Origin: Planctomycetales bacterium
GTDB taxonomy: Bacteria > Planctomycetota > Planctomycetia > Isosphaerales > Isosphaeraceae
NCBI GenBank assembly: GCA_027449865.1
Contig: DAIDKV010000056.1
Location: 42,861 to 106,860, forward strand
DNA: 64,000 nt
Reading direction: 5' to 3'
Position numbers and translations under genes: made by a program. Below, in pieces: positions 44,641 through 53,471 of the stretch (the stretch's first letter is position 1; every line of letters starts with the position of its first letter). The notes beneath the pieces were generated by a model. That model worked only from the letters and a program-made list of their open reading frames with translations. It was not told the DNA's origin and ran no database searches.

Positions 44641-46425
44641 CTACTTGCTTTTTTTTTGCGAGTAGTCGACGTCCCCGTCACCGGGGATCTGCGGATCGAC
44701 GGCCGGGATCGACATCATCCCGCCGCCCATCATGCCACCGCCCATACCGCCGCCCATGCCGCCACCCATGCCGCCCATACCGCCGCCCATCATGCCACCG
44801 CCCATACCGCCCATGCCGCCGCCCATCATGCCGCCGCCCATACCGCCACCGCCGCCGCCCATCATGAGCGACATTGGGATGATGGCGAGGTCGGCGACCG
44901 GATAGACACGGATCTCGGTCTGGGCGTCCTCCGACTCGGCGGAGGTGATCATCAGGAAGCCGTCCTTGACCGTGTAGATCAGACCGAGCTGCTTGAGGAT
45001 CAGTCGGAGCGTGATCTTCAGGGGGACACCTTCGAGGTCGATCTGCACGGTGGAGTTCAGAGAGCGTTCGGCCTCCTGAAGGCCGATGGGATCGACGTAA
45101 ATGGGGATGCCGTTGAACGAAGGGGTAGCCGTGGCCTGCTTGATGTACTTCAGCACGTCGTCAAGAGGGGTCTCATTGGCGAACGACATGCTGATCGGCT
45201 CGTCGAGCTTTTCGAGGATCTGGCGGGTCTTGGGATCTCGTTCGAACAGGTCGACGGCCTTGCCCCAGCGCTTGATGCGGCGCTCGGACATGGTCCTCCA
45301 CCAGTCGGCATCGGGGTATTCCATGAACTGGTTATCGGGGAATGGGATCGAAGCCCGGGTGACGTCCTGCATCGTCAGCAAGTAGCGATACTGCTTCAGG
45401 CGGACGAAGAGGTATTCCTGGAAGTAGAAGCTCGTGGCGTTGGAGACGAATTCGCCGATGGCGGGAGTGGGGTCGTTGTCGCTGTAGGGGAGCGGACCAC
45501 CGCGCTGGAGGGCGTAAGCCTTCTGGGCGAGGATACGAGCCTCGTAGAAGGGCTGGGTAGCGGCGCGGATGTCGCCGAGACCGCCGATGAACAGGACGTT
45601 ATAAACGCCCTCGCTCATCAGGGTATCGAACTGGGTCATCATGGCGCCGATGGTTTCCTTGTTGCTCTGGAAGACGTCGATAGCGCGAGTGCGCTGCTCG
45701 CTGGCCGCCTCGATCCGCTGCCGCTCGGCCCGCTCCCCGATGATTCTCTCCTCCTGCTGGACGGTGGAGATCATCTGAGCCTGGATGCGGCGGTCGAGGG
45801 TGTTCCGATCGGCCTCGGAAACATTATTGGCCGATCGGACGAGGTTCTGGGCGAGGCGGAGAGCCGCGATCGCGTCCTCGGGCCTGGCCTGGTCGACCAT
45901 TTGCCGGGCGGCCTGAAGCCGCTGCTCGACGTCGTTGGTGAGTTGCTGCTTGGCCAGAGCCTCGGCAGCCCGGGTCTGCTCAAGGGTGGCGCGAGTATCG
46001 GTGGTGGCTGGGGCTGGGGCAGGGGCTCCAGCCTCGGGAGCCGGAGCGCCCGAGGGGACCTGACCGGGATCAGCCACGCCTTCGGCGGCTGGAGCAGTAG
46101 CGGCCGGCGGAGCCGGTGGTGTCTGACCAGGCGCGGCTTCCTCTTGCTGCAACGCGGTCGGCACGATCGCGTCGGTCTTCTTTTGCTCGATCTCTCGAAG
46201 CCCCAACGACGCGACCTTGTTATTCGGGTCGAGTTTCAGGGCTCGCTGGAAGAAGGTCCGGGCGGCGGTCGCCGAGCCCTGGGCGAGGGCCTGGCGCCCC
46301 AGGTCGGCAAGCTGCTGCGAGACCGGGGGTTCGTCAGCGGCGAGGGTCGGGACGACGGGGAGCAGTGTTAAGCTGCCCAGCATCAGGAAACCGGCACCTC
46401 GCCTCAGTCGGGCGGTTCGGGACAT
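44641..46425 (-). CDS. Exported protein with TPR, STN-like domain and Gly/Met-rich tail
   Basis: A 594-residue protein. Signal peptide to about residue 29. A TPR-like unit follows (about 34-75, F-F-Q-R-A-L-K-L-D-P-N-N), then a Pro/Ala-rich linker (110-150), a coiled-coil region with many Gln/Glu/Arg (150-280), and an STN-like domain (about 430-520, with D-V-L-K-Y-I-K-Q-A-T and V-P-L-K-I-T-L-R-L-I-L-K-Q-L-G-L-I-Y). The tail is G-G-M / G-G-G-M repeats (encoded at about 44714-44866), then a polar end. Secretin-like STN domains suggest docking in an outer-membrane or secretion complex. GGAGAG upstream supports ATG 46425. Confidence 0.85.
   Translation of the reverse strand: MSRTARLRRGAGFLMLGSLTLLPVVPTLAADEPPVSQQLADLGRQALAQGSATAARTFFQRALKLDPNNKVASLGLREIEQKKTDAIVPTALQQEEAAPGQTPPAPPAATAPAAEGVADPGQVPSGAPAPEAGAPAPAPATTDTRATLEQTRAAEALAKQQLTNDVEQRLQAARQMVDQARPEDAIAALRLAQNLVRSANNVSEADRNTLDRRIQAQMISTVQQEERIIGERAERQRIEAASEQRTRAIDVFQSNKETIGAMMTQFDTLMSEGVYNVLFIGGLGDIRAATQPFYEARILAQKAYALQRGGPLPYSDNDPTPAIGEFVSNATSFYFQEYLFVRLKQYRYLLTMQDVTRASIPFPDNQFMEYPDADWWRTMSERRIKRWGKAVDLFERDPKTRQILEKLDEPISMSFANETPLDDVLKYIKQATATPSFNGIPIYVDPIGLQEAERSLNSTVQIDLEGVPLKITLRLILKQLGLIYTVKDGFLMITSAESEDAQTEIRVYPVADLAIIPMSLMMGGGGGGMGGGMMGGGMGGMGGGMMGGGMGGMGGGMGGGMGGGMMGGGMMSIPAVDPQIPGDGDVDYSQKKSK
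44714..44866 (-). repeat. Coding microsatellite for Gly/Met repeats
   Basis: Roughly 150 bp of repeated CCGCCCAT-type units (plus-strand view) encode the G-G-G-M / G-G-M tail of the exported protein. Repeats of this kind vary in length by slippage. There are no CRISPR-like spacers. Confidence 0.8.
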
Positions 46426-46496
46426 GTTCGGTGCTCTCCACCAGAAGGATATGACCGGCACCAGGACCGGCTCGGGCGCTCGATGTTCCCTCATTT

Positions 46497-46525
46497 AACG
46501 TACGAAACGGCTCTCAGCCTCTCAA
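46497..46525 (-). promoter_or_regulatory. Candidate promoter for the Gly/Met-tailed exported protein gene
   Basis: TTGAGA (5 of 6) and TACGTT (3 of 6) are 17 nt apart on the minus strand, about 75 nt before the ATG at 46425. This is a weak-to-moderate match. The gene-free stretch 46426-46859 holds this promoter and the plus-strand promoter at 46712, and I see nothing else. Confidence 0.35.
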
Positions 46526-46711
46526 GGCCGTCGGCGTGATGCGGTGAAAGAATTCGTGGTGCAACGGAAGTTCCATGCACGCTCCCGGGTGAGCGACCGC
46601 CCCGCGCGAACGTTCGCGATGGGCTCCGTCTCATCGGATTCCATTATGCCACACGCTTCCGGAGTCGGCCAACCAATGGCGCAGGTCGGGCTTCCGCCGT
46701 GGGCCTCTGCT

Positions 46712-46740
46712 TTGACAGCATCACCGTAGTAACCTAGAAA
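46712..46740 (+). promoter_or_regulatory. Candidate sigma-70 promoter for the 46860-47288 gene
   Basis: TTGACA (perfect -35) and TAGAAA (4 of 6) are separated by 17 nt. Transcription would begin near 46747. The start codon at 46860 lies about 113 nt downstream. Confidence 0.55.
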
Positions 46741-46859
46741 AGCTATAAGAAGGCCTGATCGGGCCGGACCACAGGCGACCGAAGACGAAAGCAGGTCGCT
46801 CTCGGCACGACTTGCCTCCAGAAAAGCCACCCAAAGCAGTCTCACGGGAAACCTTCCAA

Positions 46860-47288
46860 ATGGCCGCCGATGATCCTCAGACGAATCCCCCGTCGTCGGA
46901 ATTCGATTTTTCCCGGTTCCCCGAGAACACCCTCTTTCACGAGCGACGAACCGGCCGCGAACGAAGGCTGAGAGGGGATGCCCCGCAGGCCAGCACCCCG
47001 GCGCCCCGCCAGGAGACAGGCGGAGAAAGACGACAGAAGAAGGAACGCCGTCGACGGATCGATCCCACCACTTTTGAGAAGCAATACACCGACGATGAGC
47101 TGGAGTTCATGAGCGCCATGCAGCGCTTCAAGGAACTCTCGGGGAAGACCTTCCCCTCGTATGGAGATGTTATCCGGGTGGCCGTGATGCTCGGCTATCG
47201 CCGCGCGGTCTTCGAATTTGATGTCCCGCCTGATGGGAACCAGGACTTTGATCCGTCCCTGATCCTGGCGTCCATCGAACACAACTGA
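46860..47288 (+). CDS. Conserved planctomycete-type cytosolic protein, unknown function
   Basis: A 142-residue protein. The N-terminal half is polar and strongly basic (G-R-E-R-R-L-R-G, E-R-R-Q-K-K-E-R-R-R-R). The C-terminal half has Y-T-D-D-E-L-E-F-M-S-A-M-Q-R-F-K and F-P-S-Y-G-D-V-I-R-V-A-V-M-L-G-Y-R-R, a pattern I associate with conserved planctomycete proteins of unknown function. No signal or membrane segment. The start is uncertain: ATG 46860 has a weak ribosome site, and a TTG at 46812 would extend the frame by 16 codons. It has a good upstream promoter and is convergent with the second DUF1559 gene. Confidence 0.65.
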   Translation: MAADDPQTNPPSSEFDFSRFPENTLFHERRTGRERRLRGDAPQASTPAPRQETGGERRQKKERRRRIDPTTFEKQYTDDELEFMSAMQRFKELSGKTFPSYGDVIRVAVMLGYRRAVFEFDVPPDGNQDFDPSLILASIEHN

Positions 47289-47622
47289 CGGCTCTGGGGA
47301 AAGTATCGATCCCAGGTTCTATCGATTTGTTTGCTTCAGCACGAACGCCGCGCGGTCCAAGCCTTCCGAAAATGCAGGCGAGGGTTTCCTTCCTACGGAA
47401 GATCTGGGAAGTTTCGATCGGGTCCATCTCCGCGGCATGGAGGTCTTCGCCAGATATCCAGCCGCCCGAGATTCCCTTCGATTGTGATCTCAACCCGTGG
47501 AGAGAGCCCGAAGACGGAGTTGGAAAGCCACACTCTTCGGGCTGTAAAAGAAGAAGAATCGCCCGGGCCAGATCAAATCCCAGTATGTGCCCAGGCGATG
47601 GACGATCCCCGATGGAAGCCTC
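47289..47622. other. Convergent intergenic region with a 10-bp inverted repeat
   Basis: About 334 bases with no gene. A perfect inverted repeat AGCCCGAAGA (47505-47514) / TCTTCGGGCT (47534-47543) with a 19-nt loop lies between the ends of two convergent genes. No U-tract follows on either strand, so a terminator role is only possible. Confidence 0.4.
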
Positions 47623-48717
47623 TCAGTAGGAGTCTGCCGAGATCACCTCGCCGAGCCCGCGAGTCCCGAGCGCCCACCATGTCTTCATCGCGATCGTGTT
47701 TTTAATAAAGCGGACACTACCGTCGGCAAGCGAAACGTTGACTCCGCCAGGATGGTAGCTCGATGCATTGACGTAGTCGGCGTGGCGGGTCTGGGGGCAG
47801 CAATTGTTCCGGCAGGCCCCCCACTTGGCGACCCCGCCACCGTTCGGCGGGATGACCGTGTTGAACATCGTGTAGCCCATCGCCCCGCACGACCATCGAT
47901 AACCACCACCCTCCCGACCCCCTCCATCATGCTGGTATTTCGCATTGCACGTCTGGATATCCATCATGACGGTAGCGAGCCCCGCGGCGTTGACGTCGTA
48001 GAAGTAGACGCCCTTCAAGGTATTCGTACCGCCCGTTCCCTTTCCCGGGATCATCTCAAAGCCGCCAACCTGGTCGTCGGCGATCATCTCGGCGAAGGCG
48101 ACGGTGTTCGAAGTTCCGTCGGTGACGCTTGCGATGTCGTAGCTGTGCTGGTAGGCGAAGATTCCCGTACTCTGCTGAGCATTGGCGATGTTCGGCGTGG
48201 CCTCGGGGTAGCCAACTGTCGTCGTCCCCTGGCTCCCCATGTAGCTGTTATTGGAGCCGAGGGGAGAGTAGGTGCCGCTCAAGGATTGCTTGTTGGCGTT
48301 CGGGTCGGACGGGCATCCAAACGAATTGATCTTGGAATTCGTCGCGGTTGAATTGGCCAGGTAGCCGTAATTGTTGGCCCACTCCGGGGCGACACTAAAA
48401 TTGCACGCGTTGTAGATGGTGCCGCCTTCGAGGTAAGCGAGGAGTTGGGCGTGTGCGCTCCAGTTGCTCCAGTCGGTGGTGGCGGTGCTTCCATTGTACG
48501 GCGCCAGGCTCGCCCCGAGCGGGTAGGAGTTGGTCGCCGAGTGGTAATTATGCAGGGAGAGAGAGATCTGCTTGAGGTTGTTGACGCATTGCGCGCGCCG
48601 CGCTGCCTCGCGTGCCGCCTGAACCGCGGGGAGGAGCAAGGCGATCAGAACAGCGATGATGGCGATGACCACGAGCAATTCGATCAGCGTGAATCCCCGC
48701 CTCGATGAGATGCGCAT
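47623..48717 (-). CDS. DUF1559 prepilin-like exported protein (second copy)
   Basis: A 364-residue protein. The prepilin-type leader [17 protein letters not shown] and the following A-A-R-E-A-A-R-R helix are nearly identical to those of the first DUF1559 protein. The middle differs and has several Cys. The C-terminus has [12 protein letters not shown], the H-x9-DG motif. GAGG about 5 nt upstream supports ATG 48717. A small lipoprotein gene precedes it by 109 nt in the same direction. Confidence 0.93.
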   Translation of the reverse strand: MRISSRRGFTLIELLVVIAIIAVLIALLLPAVQAAREAARRAQCVNNLKQISLSLHNYHSATNSYPLGASLAPYNGSTATTDWSNWSAHAQLLAYLEGGTIYNACNFSVAPEWANNYGYLANSTATNSKINSFGCPSDPNANKQSLSGTYSPLGSNNSYMGSQGTTTVGYPEATPNIANAQQSTGIFAYQHSYDIASVTDGTSNTVAFAEMIADDQVGGFEMIPGKGTGGTNTLKGVYFYDVNAAGLATVMMDIQTCNAKYQHDGGGREGGGYRWSCGAMGYTMFNTVIPPNGGGVAKWGACRNNCCPQTRHADYVNASSYHPGGVNVSLADGSVRFIKNTIAMKTWWALGTRGLGEVISADSY

Positions 48718-48826
48718 TGGAGCCTCACTTGAAAGGGAACGAAGGAATCGAGATGAGATGATGCTGCCCGCGGCCGATCCGGAAGCCGAAGGTTTTAGAA
48801 GCCATATCACCAGTTCGGCGATGCGA

Positions 48827-49027
48827 TTACTTTTTCTTCGCCGCCTGGGATTTCATGAAGTCTTCCATGTTCTTGTTCGACTGCTGGACGGTTGGAGGAA
48901 CGGAGACGCCGCCTGTTTCTTTCTGGTCGGCACCATCGCCACACCCAGGAATTCCGGCCGAGAGAAGGCCGAGAACCAGGAGGAAAAGCATGGAGCGCGA
49001 GGAAAACTCACGGGAAAGCCCACTCAT
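48827..49027 (-). CDS. Small lipoprotein with lysine-rich tail
   Basis: A 66-residue protein. [12 protein letters not shown] is followed by the hydrophobic [17 protein letters not shown], a lipobox with Cys near residue 29. A polar spacer and a lysine-rich end (Q-A-A-K-K-K) complete it. GGAG about 7 nt upstream supports ATG 49027. It is followed by the second DUF1559 gene. The same design occurs next to the first DUF1559 gene (23691-23864). Confidence 0.75.
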   Translation of the reverse strand: MSGLSREFSSRSMLFLLVLGLLSAGIPGCGDGADQKETGGVSVPPTVQQSNKNMEDFMKSQAAKKK

Positions 49028-49438
49028 GGAACCGGCTCCTTCGGATCGTGGAATTCTGGATGACGACGGCTTGGAGGGAAGTACCAGAGATGCGGGCCGA
49101 AATCGTCCGAGACAGCTCGTCCCGAAAGAGTTGACTGCGCAGACTCTCAACCCAGAGCTGAGCTCGCAACTCAACTCGGGCTTGAACTTCGCTGTTTTTC
49201 CAGGGAGTCCCGGGAAAACCCATCTATCCCGGCACGACATCTACCCGGCCTCTCCGTTGCAGGCTCCAGAATATACTCCCGAATCGAGGGTAATTCCAGA
49301 CGCCATGCGCATTTATTCCCGATTTTTTGTTTTCTCGGGATTCTCGGTTTCCGAACTCAGTCAGCCGGGAGATAGGATGCCTCGGATGACCGAAAGGACT
49401 GGCGCCGGGAGTGCCGTTGGCGTCGCCCTGAGAGTCCG
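49028..49438. other. Gene-free region upstream of the lipoprotein / DUF1559 pair
   Basis: About 411 bases. It holds a near-perfect inverted repeat (49196-49205 / 49209-49218, TTTTCCAGGG / CCCGGGAAAA, 3-nt loop) and the candidate promoter at 49270-49298. No protein-coding frame with a ribosome site is evident. Confidence 0.4.
49270..49298 (-). promoter_or_regulatory. Candidate promoter for the lipoprotein / second DUF1559 operon
   Basis: On the minus strand TGGAAT (3 of 6) and TATATT (5 of 6) are 17 nt apart. The start site would lie near 49263, leaving a leader of about 235 nt, similar to the leader proposed for the first DUF1559 gene. Confidence 0.35.
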
Positions 49439-50302
49439 TTAACGAGAACTGATGCGGAGTTCGCCAGGGGCGTTCAGAACTCGAATCCAGGCTTTCAGTG
49501 CCTGACTGGTCAGGCCAAGAGCCCGCGTGAACTCGGGCGAAGGGGAAAGCCTGGCTTCATCATAAGAAGTAAGACGCGGAGATGGTTCGGCCGCGAGCGA
49601 TGATCGGTCTGGGACGACTGGGCCGGCGAACGGAAGACTCTCGAAGACACGCTCCACATCGGTCACGGTTGCGAGTGGGTGACGCCGGGTCGGAGTGAGA
49701 TCCAGTCCTTCCGCGAATCGATTCAAAACGGTCGCGATGTCGGCCGACGAGTCTGTCGAAGCCTCGATCGGTTCCCAGGGAGGTGTGACCCTGACGGTCG
49801 AGAAGAGGCCAGGGGAAAAAGAACAGTGCGACTCACCTCGAGCGGGACAACTGTGTCGCTTTTCCATCGCCAACCTCGACATTGATGTCGCTGGCAAAGC
49901 ACTTCGTACCAGCATATCTTCAGTATTCGCGACAAAGTTCTCCTCGTTTGTGACAAACGAGAAAACTTTCGATCTACTGAAAGCGGAACGGGCTGTTCCC
50001 GAGCTTCGAGGACGTGATGGCAGCGGCGGAACTTCGATTCCATCGGACATCCGATTGAGTTCGTCCACGATTCCGACGACCGTCAGGGTCGGTTCGATCG
50101 GCGTGTAATTTCGTCGGGGACGGTTCGGTGTCCAATCCCGGAGGCCAGGAGGCGAGGTTCGATGGGTCGAGGCATCGAGCGAGGCCAGGCCGTTGGCCAT
50201 CCATTCGTGCAGAACGCCGACGCAGGAGACCAATTCATTGCGGGTCGGGATCGAGATGCCCAGCGTGGCCACGAGTCCAACGAGCACGAATCGCGAAATC
50301 AT
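49439..50302 (-). CDS. Exported protein of unknown function
   Basis: A 287-residue protein. A short hydrophobic N-terminus (M-I-S-R-F-V-L-V-G-L-V-A-T-L-G-I-S-I) may be a signal or anchor. The rest is Ser/Pro/Arg-rich with few predicted strands or helices, apart from a helical C-terminus (A-L-G-L-T-S-Q-A-L-K-A-W-I-R-V). GGAGG 7 nt upstream supports ATG 50302. It is divergent from the LegB-like gene across a 284-bp spacer. No known domain. The low-complexity composition means it evolves fast or is disordered. Confidence 0.6.
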   Translation of the reverse strand: MISRFVLVGLVATLGISIPTRNELVSCVGVLHEWMANGLASLDASTHRTSPPGLRDWTPNRPRRNYTPIEPTLTVVGIVDELNRMSDGIEVPPLPSRPRSSGTARSAFSRSKVFSFVTNEENFVANTEDMLVRSALPATSMSRLAMEKRHSCPARGESHCSFSPGLFSTVRVTPPWEPIEASTDSSADIATVLNRFAEGLDLTPTRRHPLATVTDVERVFESLPFAGPVVPDRSSLAAEPSPRLTSYDEARLSPSPEFTRALGLTSQALKAWIRVLNAPGELRISSR

Positions 50303-50586
50303 GGTTGATCCTCCACGGTGCGTCTGGTGCATGGTTCCGACCAGCCTCCCTACTTGCTTTCGACAGCCTCTGGGAAAAAGTATCGGATGGCCAAATCCTT
50401 TCCTTCAGGCAAAAAGGGAGACTTGCAGAAAAAAGGGGATCTGCGTTGAGCGATCGGCCTGGATTCCGTCGTCTGGGCAAGTGTCTGGTCGAAGAACCGG
50501 CGTGGCGGTTGGTCGGAGAAAGAATTACGATCGGACGGGTCTGGTCGATGGGGATGGGATGGTCGGAAGGAAGGAGTCGGGTCCCG

Positions 50587-51570
50587 ATGGGCAAGGCAGT
50601 CCTGGTCACGGGGGCAGGGGGATTCATCGGGAGTCATCTGGTCGAACTCCTGGTGTGCGAAGGACACCGGGTTCGAGCCTTCGTCCGGTACAACGGTAGA
50701 GATGACCGCGGTCACCTGGAGACGATCCCAGAAGAGATTCGGTCTGAGGTGCGGATTGAGCGGGGCGACCTGAAGGATCCGGCCGCTGTCCGACGTGCGG
50801 TTGATGGCCAGGAGTGGGTTTTCCACCTGGGTGCCTCGATCGCGATCCCATACTCCTATCAAAACCCCTACGACGTGGTGCAGACAAACGTCCTGGGGAC
50901 CGCACACGTCCTGGATGCGGCGAGGGAGAGCGCGAGCATCGAGCGGGTGGTGCTGACCTCGACGTCCGAGGTCTATGGAACGGCGCGGACGGTCCCAATC
51001 GACGAGGATCATCCACTTCAAGGACAGTCACCTTACTCCGCATCCAAGATCGGGGCCGATGCCCTGGGGGAGAGCTATTACCGGTCGTTTGGGCTCCCGG
51101 TCACGATTCTAAGGCCGTTCAACACATTTGGACCGAGGCAATCAGCGAGGGCGATCATCCCGACGATCATCAGTCAGGCGCTCTCTCGGCCGGTGGTCAG
51201 GCTCGGCCGGCTCGATCCCCGGCGAGACCTGACCTATGTCAAGGATACGGCCTCGGGGTTCGTCGCGATCGCCGGCTGCGACGCAGCGCTGGGGAGGGCG
51301 GTGAACATCGGGCGCGGCGAGGATATCTCGATCGGCGAGCTGGTTGAACGGATCGGGCGACGGATGGGGCGAGAGATCCGGGTTGAGGCTGACGATCAAC
51401 GGGTCCGGCCGGCGGCCAGCGAGGTCGAGAGACTTCTGGCCGGCACGGCGCTCGCTCGGCAGCTTTGGGGATGGCAGTCGTCGTACAGCCTAGATCAGGG
51501 CCTCGACGAGACGATTGCCTGGGTCGAGCGAAACCTTCACCGATTCCGTATTGATTCCTACACGACCTGA
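50587..51570 (+). CDS. NAD-dependent sugar-nucleotide epimerase/dehydratase, LegB-like
   Basis: A 327-residue extended short-chain dehydrogenase. V-T-G-A-G-G-F-I-G-S-H (residues 7-17) binds NAD. The catalytic Y-S-A-S-K and the upstream S-T-S-E-V-Y-G are intact. The blocks V-F-H-L-G-A-S-I-A-I-P-Y-S-Y and F-N-T-F-G-P-R-Q-S-A-R-A-I-I-P-T match the 4,6-dehydratase subfamily that includes LegB, which starts legionaminic-type sugar synthesis from UDP-GlcNAc. Only the family is sure. The substrate is not. ATG 50587 follows AAGGAG by about 11 nt. No other sugar genes are adjacent. Confidence 0.87.
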   Translation: MGKAVLVTGAGGFIGSHLVELLVCEGHRVRAFVRYNGRDDRGHLETIPEEIRSEVRIERGDLKDPAAVRRAVDGQEWVFHLGASIAIPYSYQNPYDVVQTNVLGTAHVLDAARESASIERVVLTSTSEVYGTARTVPIDEDHPLQGQSPYSASKIGADALGESYYRSFGLPVTILRPFNTFGPRQSARAIIPTIISQALSRPVVRLGRLDPRRDLTYVKDTASGFVAIAGCDAALGRAVNIGRGEDISIGELVERIGRRMGREIRVEADDQRVRPAASEVERLLAGTALARQLWGWQSSYSLDQGLDETIAWVERNLHRFRIDSYTT

Positions 51571-51691
51571 AACCGCGGATATCACAGGAAGGGAAGCGGG
51601 TCCGCGCGTTCTCGGCGATTGCCTCATCGGCCAATTCGGGCTAACCTGGATTGGTGCAAGGATCCCCGACCGAGACGCGGAAGCCCCCCCG

Positions 51692-52696
51692 ATGCCCATC
51701 GACTGGACCCCGCTAGCTGACCTTATCGAAACACACGATCGATTCCTGGTGACGACGCACGTTCGCCCAGACGGCGATGCGCTGGGGTCCGAGGTCGGCA
51801 TGGCCGGACTACTTCGGCAGAAGGGGAAAAACGTTCGCGTTGTCAATTCCAGCCCCACGCCACCGAGATACGATTTTCTCGATCCTGAAGGGACTTTCTT
51901 CGAGCACTTCCAGACACTCTCCTCGCCCGAGTCGCTGACCGAATGCGAGGTGGCTGTGATCCTGGATTTATCTGCCTGGAATCAACTGGGCGAGATGGCC
52001 GGCTTCATCCGCGAATTCTCCGGTCCTCGGGTCGTGATTGACCACCATGTCAGCCAGGACGATCTCGGGGCTATTTTCCTGAAGGACAAGACGGCCGAGG
52101 CGACCGGGACGCTCATCCTGGAGGCGGTCCACGCCCTGGGAGGTATGCTCACCCGCGAGGTCGCCACGGGACTGCTCACCGCCATCGCAATGGATACTGG
52201 CTGGTTCCGGCACTCCAACACCGACGCCGGAACCCTTCGCGCTGCTGCGGAGTTGATCGACGCCGGCGCCGGCATCGACCGGATCTACCGACTTCTTTTT
52301 GAGCGAAACACGCTGGGCCGGCTTCGCCTGATCGGTGAGGCACTCACGCGGCTCCAGGTCGAGATGGACGGCCGGCTTGCGTACGCGGCGGTTGGCCTGG
52401 ATGACCTCCATCGGACCGGGGCGATACCACCGGATACCGAGGATCTTATCGACTACACAGTCAGCCTTCGTGGTGTTGAGCTTGGCCTGCTCTTCATCGA
52501 GCAGGCCAGGGGAGGCGTGAAGGTCTCGTTCCGGACGCGTTCCGGCGTGGATTGTGCGGCGATCGCGGGACGGTTTAGCGGAGGCGGCCACCGGGCCGCG
52601 GCCGGAGCGACGATCGCAGGCACGTTACCCGAGGTCGTGGATCGCGTGCTGAGCGAAGTCCGGCAGGCTCTTGAACCGTCGGCCCCGGGCCGTTAA
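51692..52696 (+). CDS. DHH/DHHA1-family phosphoesterase (NrnA-like)
   Basis: A 334-residue phosphoesterase. T-T-H-V-R-P-D-G-D-A-L-G-S (about 22-34) and V-V-I-D-H-H-V-S (about 116-123) are the DHH metal-binding motifs. The C-terminal DHHA1 domain has A-I-A-G-R-F-S-G-G-G-H-R-A-A-A-G. NrnA-type enzymes hydrolyse nanoRNA, pAp or cyclic dinucleotide products. Together with the PgpH-like HD protein elsewhere in the window this could be part of nucleotide second-messenger turnover, which is speculative. The ATG at 51692 has a weak ribosome site (GGAAG). It is followed by the Rieske gene after 202 nt. Confidence 0.92.
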   Translation: MPIDWTPLADLIETHDRFLVTTHVRPDGDALGSEVGMAGLLRQKGKNVRVVNSSPTPPRYDFLDPEGTFFEHFQTLSSPESLTECEVAVILDLSAWNQLGEMAGFIREFSGPRVVIDHHVSQDDLGAIFLKDKTAEATGTLILEAVHALGGMLTREVATGLLTAIAMDTGWFRHSNTDAGTLRAAAELIDAGAGIDRIYRLLFERNTLGRLRLIGEALTRLQVEMDGRLAYAAVGLDDLHRTGAIPPDTEDLIDYTVSLRGVELGLLFIEQARGGVKVSFRTRSGVDCAAIAGRFSGGGHRAAAGATIAGTLPEVVDRVLSEVRQALEPSAPGR

Positions 52697-52898
52697 TAAA
52701 AGATATCCGGGGATGGAGCAGCGACCCCCGGCCACTCTGCGACGCCATGCGGAGAATCATCCCACCGACCACGACCATCGATCAACGGCCCTCCTCCTGA
52801 TCGGGATGCGGCCGTGCCATCCTTCCCGCGGCCGGACTTCCCTCGATCTCATAACGGGGCCGACCCGCCGCCGCCTCACTCCCGGAGCGACTCCAAGA

Positions 52899-53471
52899 AT
52901 GGACCCTGCAAGAATCAACCCGAACGCCGAGATCCGGCCGCCGGATACCCAGCGCCGGAACTTTCTCGGCCTTGCCACTGCCGCGATTGGTGGGCTCGCG
53001 GCCATGGTCCTGGCGGTCCCGGGCGCGGCTTTCGTGCTGACGCCGCTCCGTCGCAAGGGGAAGGAAAGCGGCTTCCACTCCATCGCCCGCCTCAGCCAGC
53101 TCGAAGTCGGGGTGCCAAGGTCGTTCGCGATCATCGAGGAACGACGGGACTCGTGGGTCAACTACCCCAAGGAGCCCGTCGGCTCGGTCTGGTTAGTCCG
53201 ACAGCCGGCCGGCAGCGATCCGCCTGTGATCGCGTTTCAGTCGGAATGTCCGCACCTGGGATGTGCCATCAACCTCAAGGCCGACCGAAGCGGCTTCATT
53301 TGCCCCTGCCACACCAGCGCCTTCACGCTCGAGGGCCAGCCGACCAACCACGTTCCACCTCGCCCCATGGACCGGCTCGAGATCGAGACGACCACCGGCT
53401 CAGACCCAGAAATCCGCGTTCGGTTCCAGCGGTTTCGCACGGCGATCGAGGAGAAGACTCCCCTTGCTTAA
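52899..53471 (+). CDS. Rieske iron-sulfur protein
   Basis: A 190-residue protein. An N-terminal Arg-rich stretch and membrane anchor (R-R-N-F-L-G-L-A-T-A-A-I, about 19-50) resemble a Tat-type anchor. The 2Fe-2S site is C117-P-H119-L-G-C122 and C135-P-C137-H138-T-S, with Cys117/His119 and Cys135/His138 as cluster ligands and Cys122/Cys137 as disulfide. This is the Rieske subunit of a bc-type quinol oxidising complex. ATG 52899 is the most likely start. GGAG is 12 nt away, so the start is not fully certain. Its stop overlaps the cytochrome b-c gene. Confidence 0.92.
   Translation: MDPARINPNAEIRPPDTQRRNFLGLATAAIGGLAAMVLAVPGAAFVLTPLRRKGKESGFHSIARLSQLEVGVPRSFAIIEERRDSWVNYPKEPVGSVWLVRQPAGSDPPVIAFQSECPHLGCAINLKADRSGFICPCHTSAFTLEGQPTNHVPPRPMDRLEIETTTGSDPEIRVRFQRFRTAIEEKTPLA

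Noticed and set aside
44714..44866. Possible CRISPR-like array
   Set aside because: Units are about 9-21 bp, contiguous, in coding phase and without unique spacers of equal length.
44575..46371. Long plus-strand frame opposite the Gly/Met-tailed exported gene
   Set aside because: The His/Ala repeats are the antisense image of the Gly/Met coding repeat. No start signal or domain.
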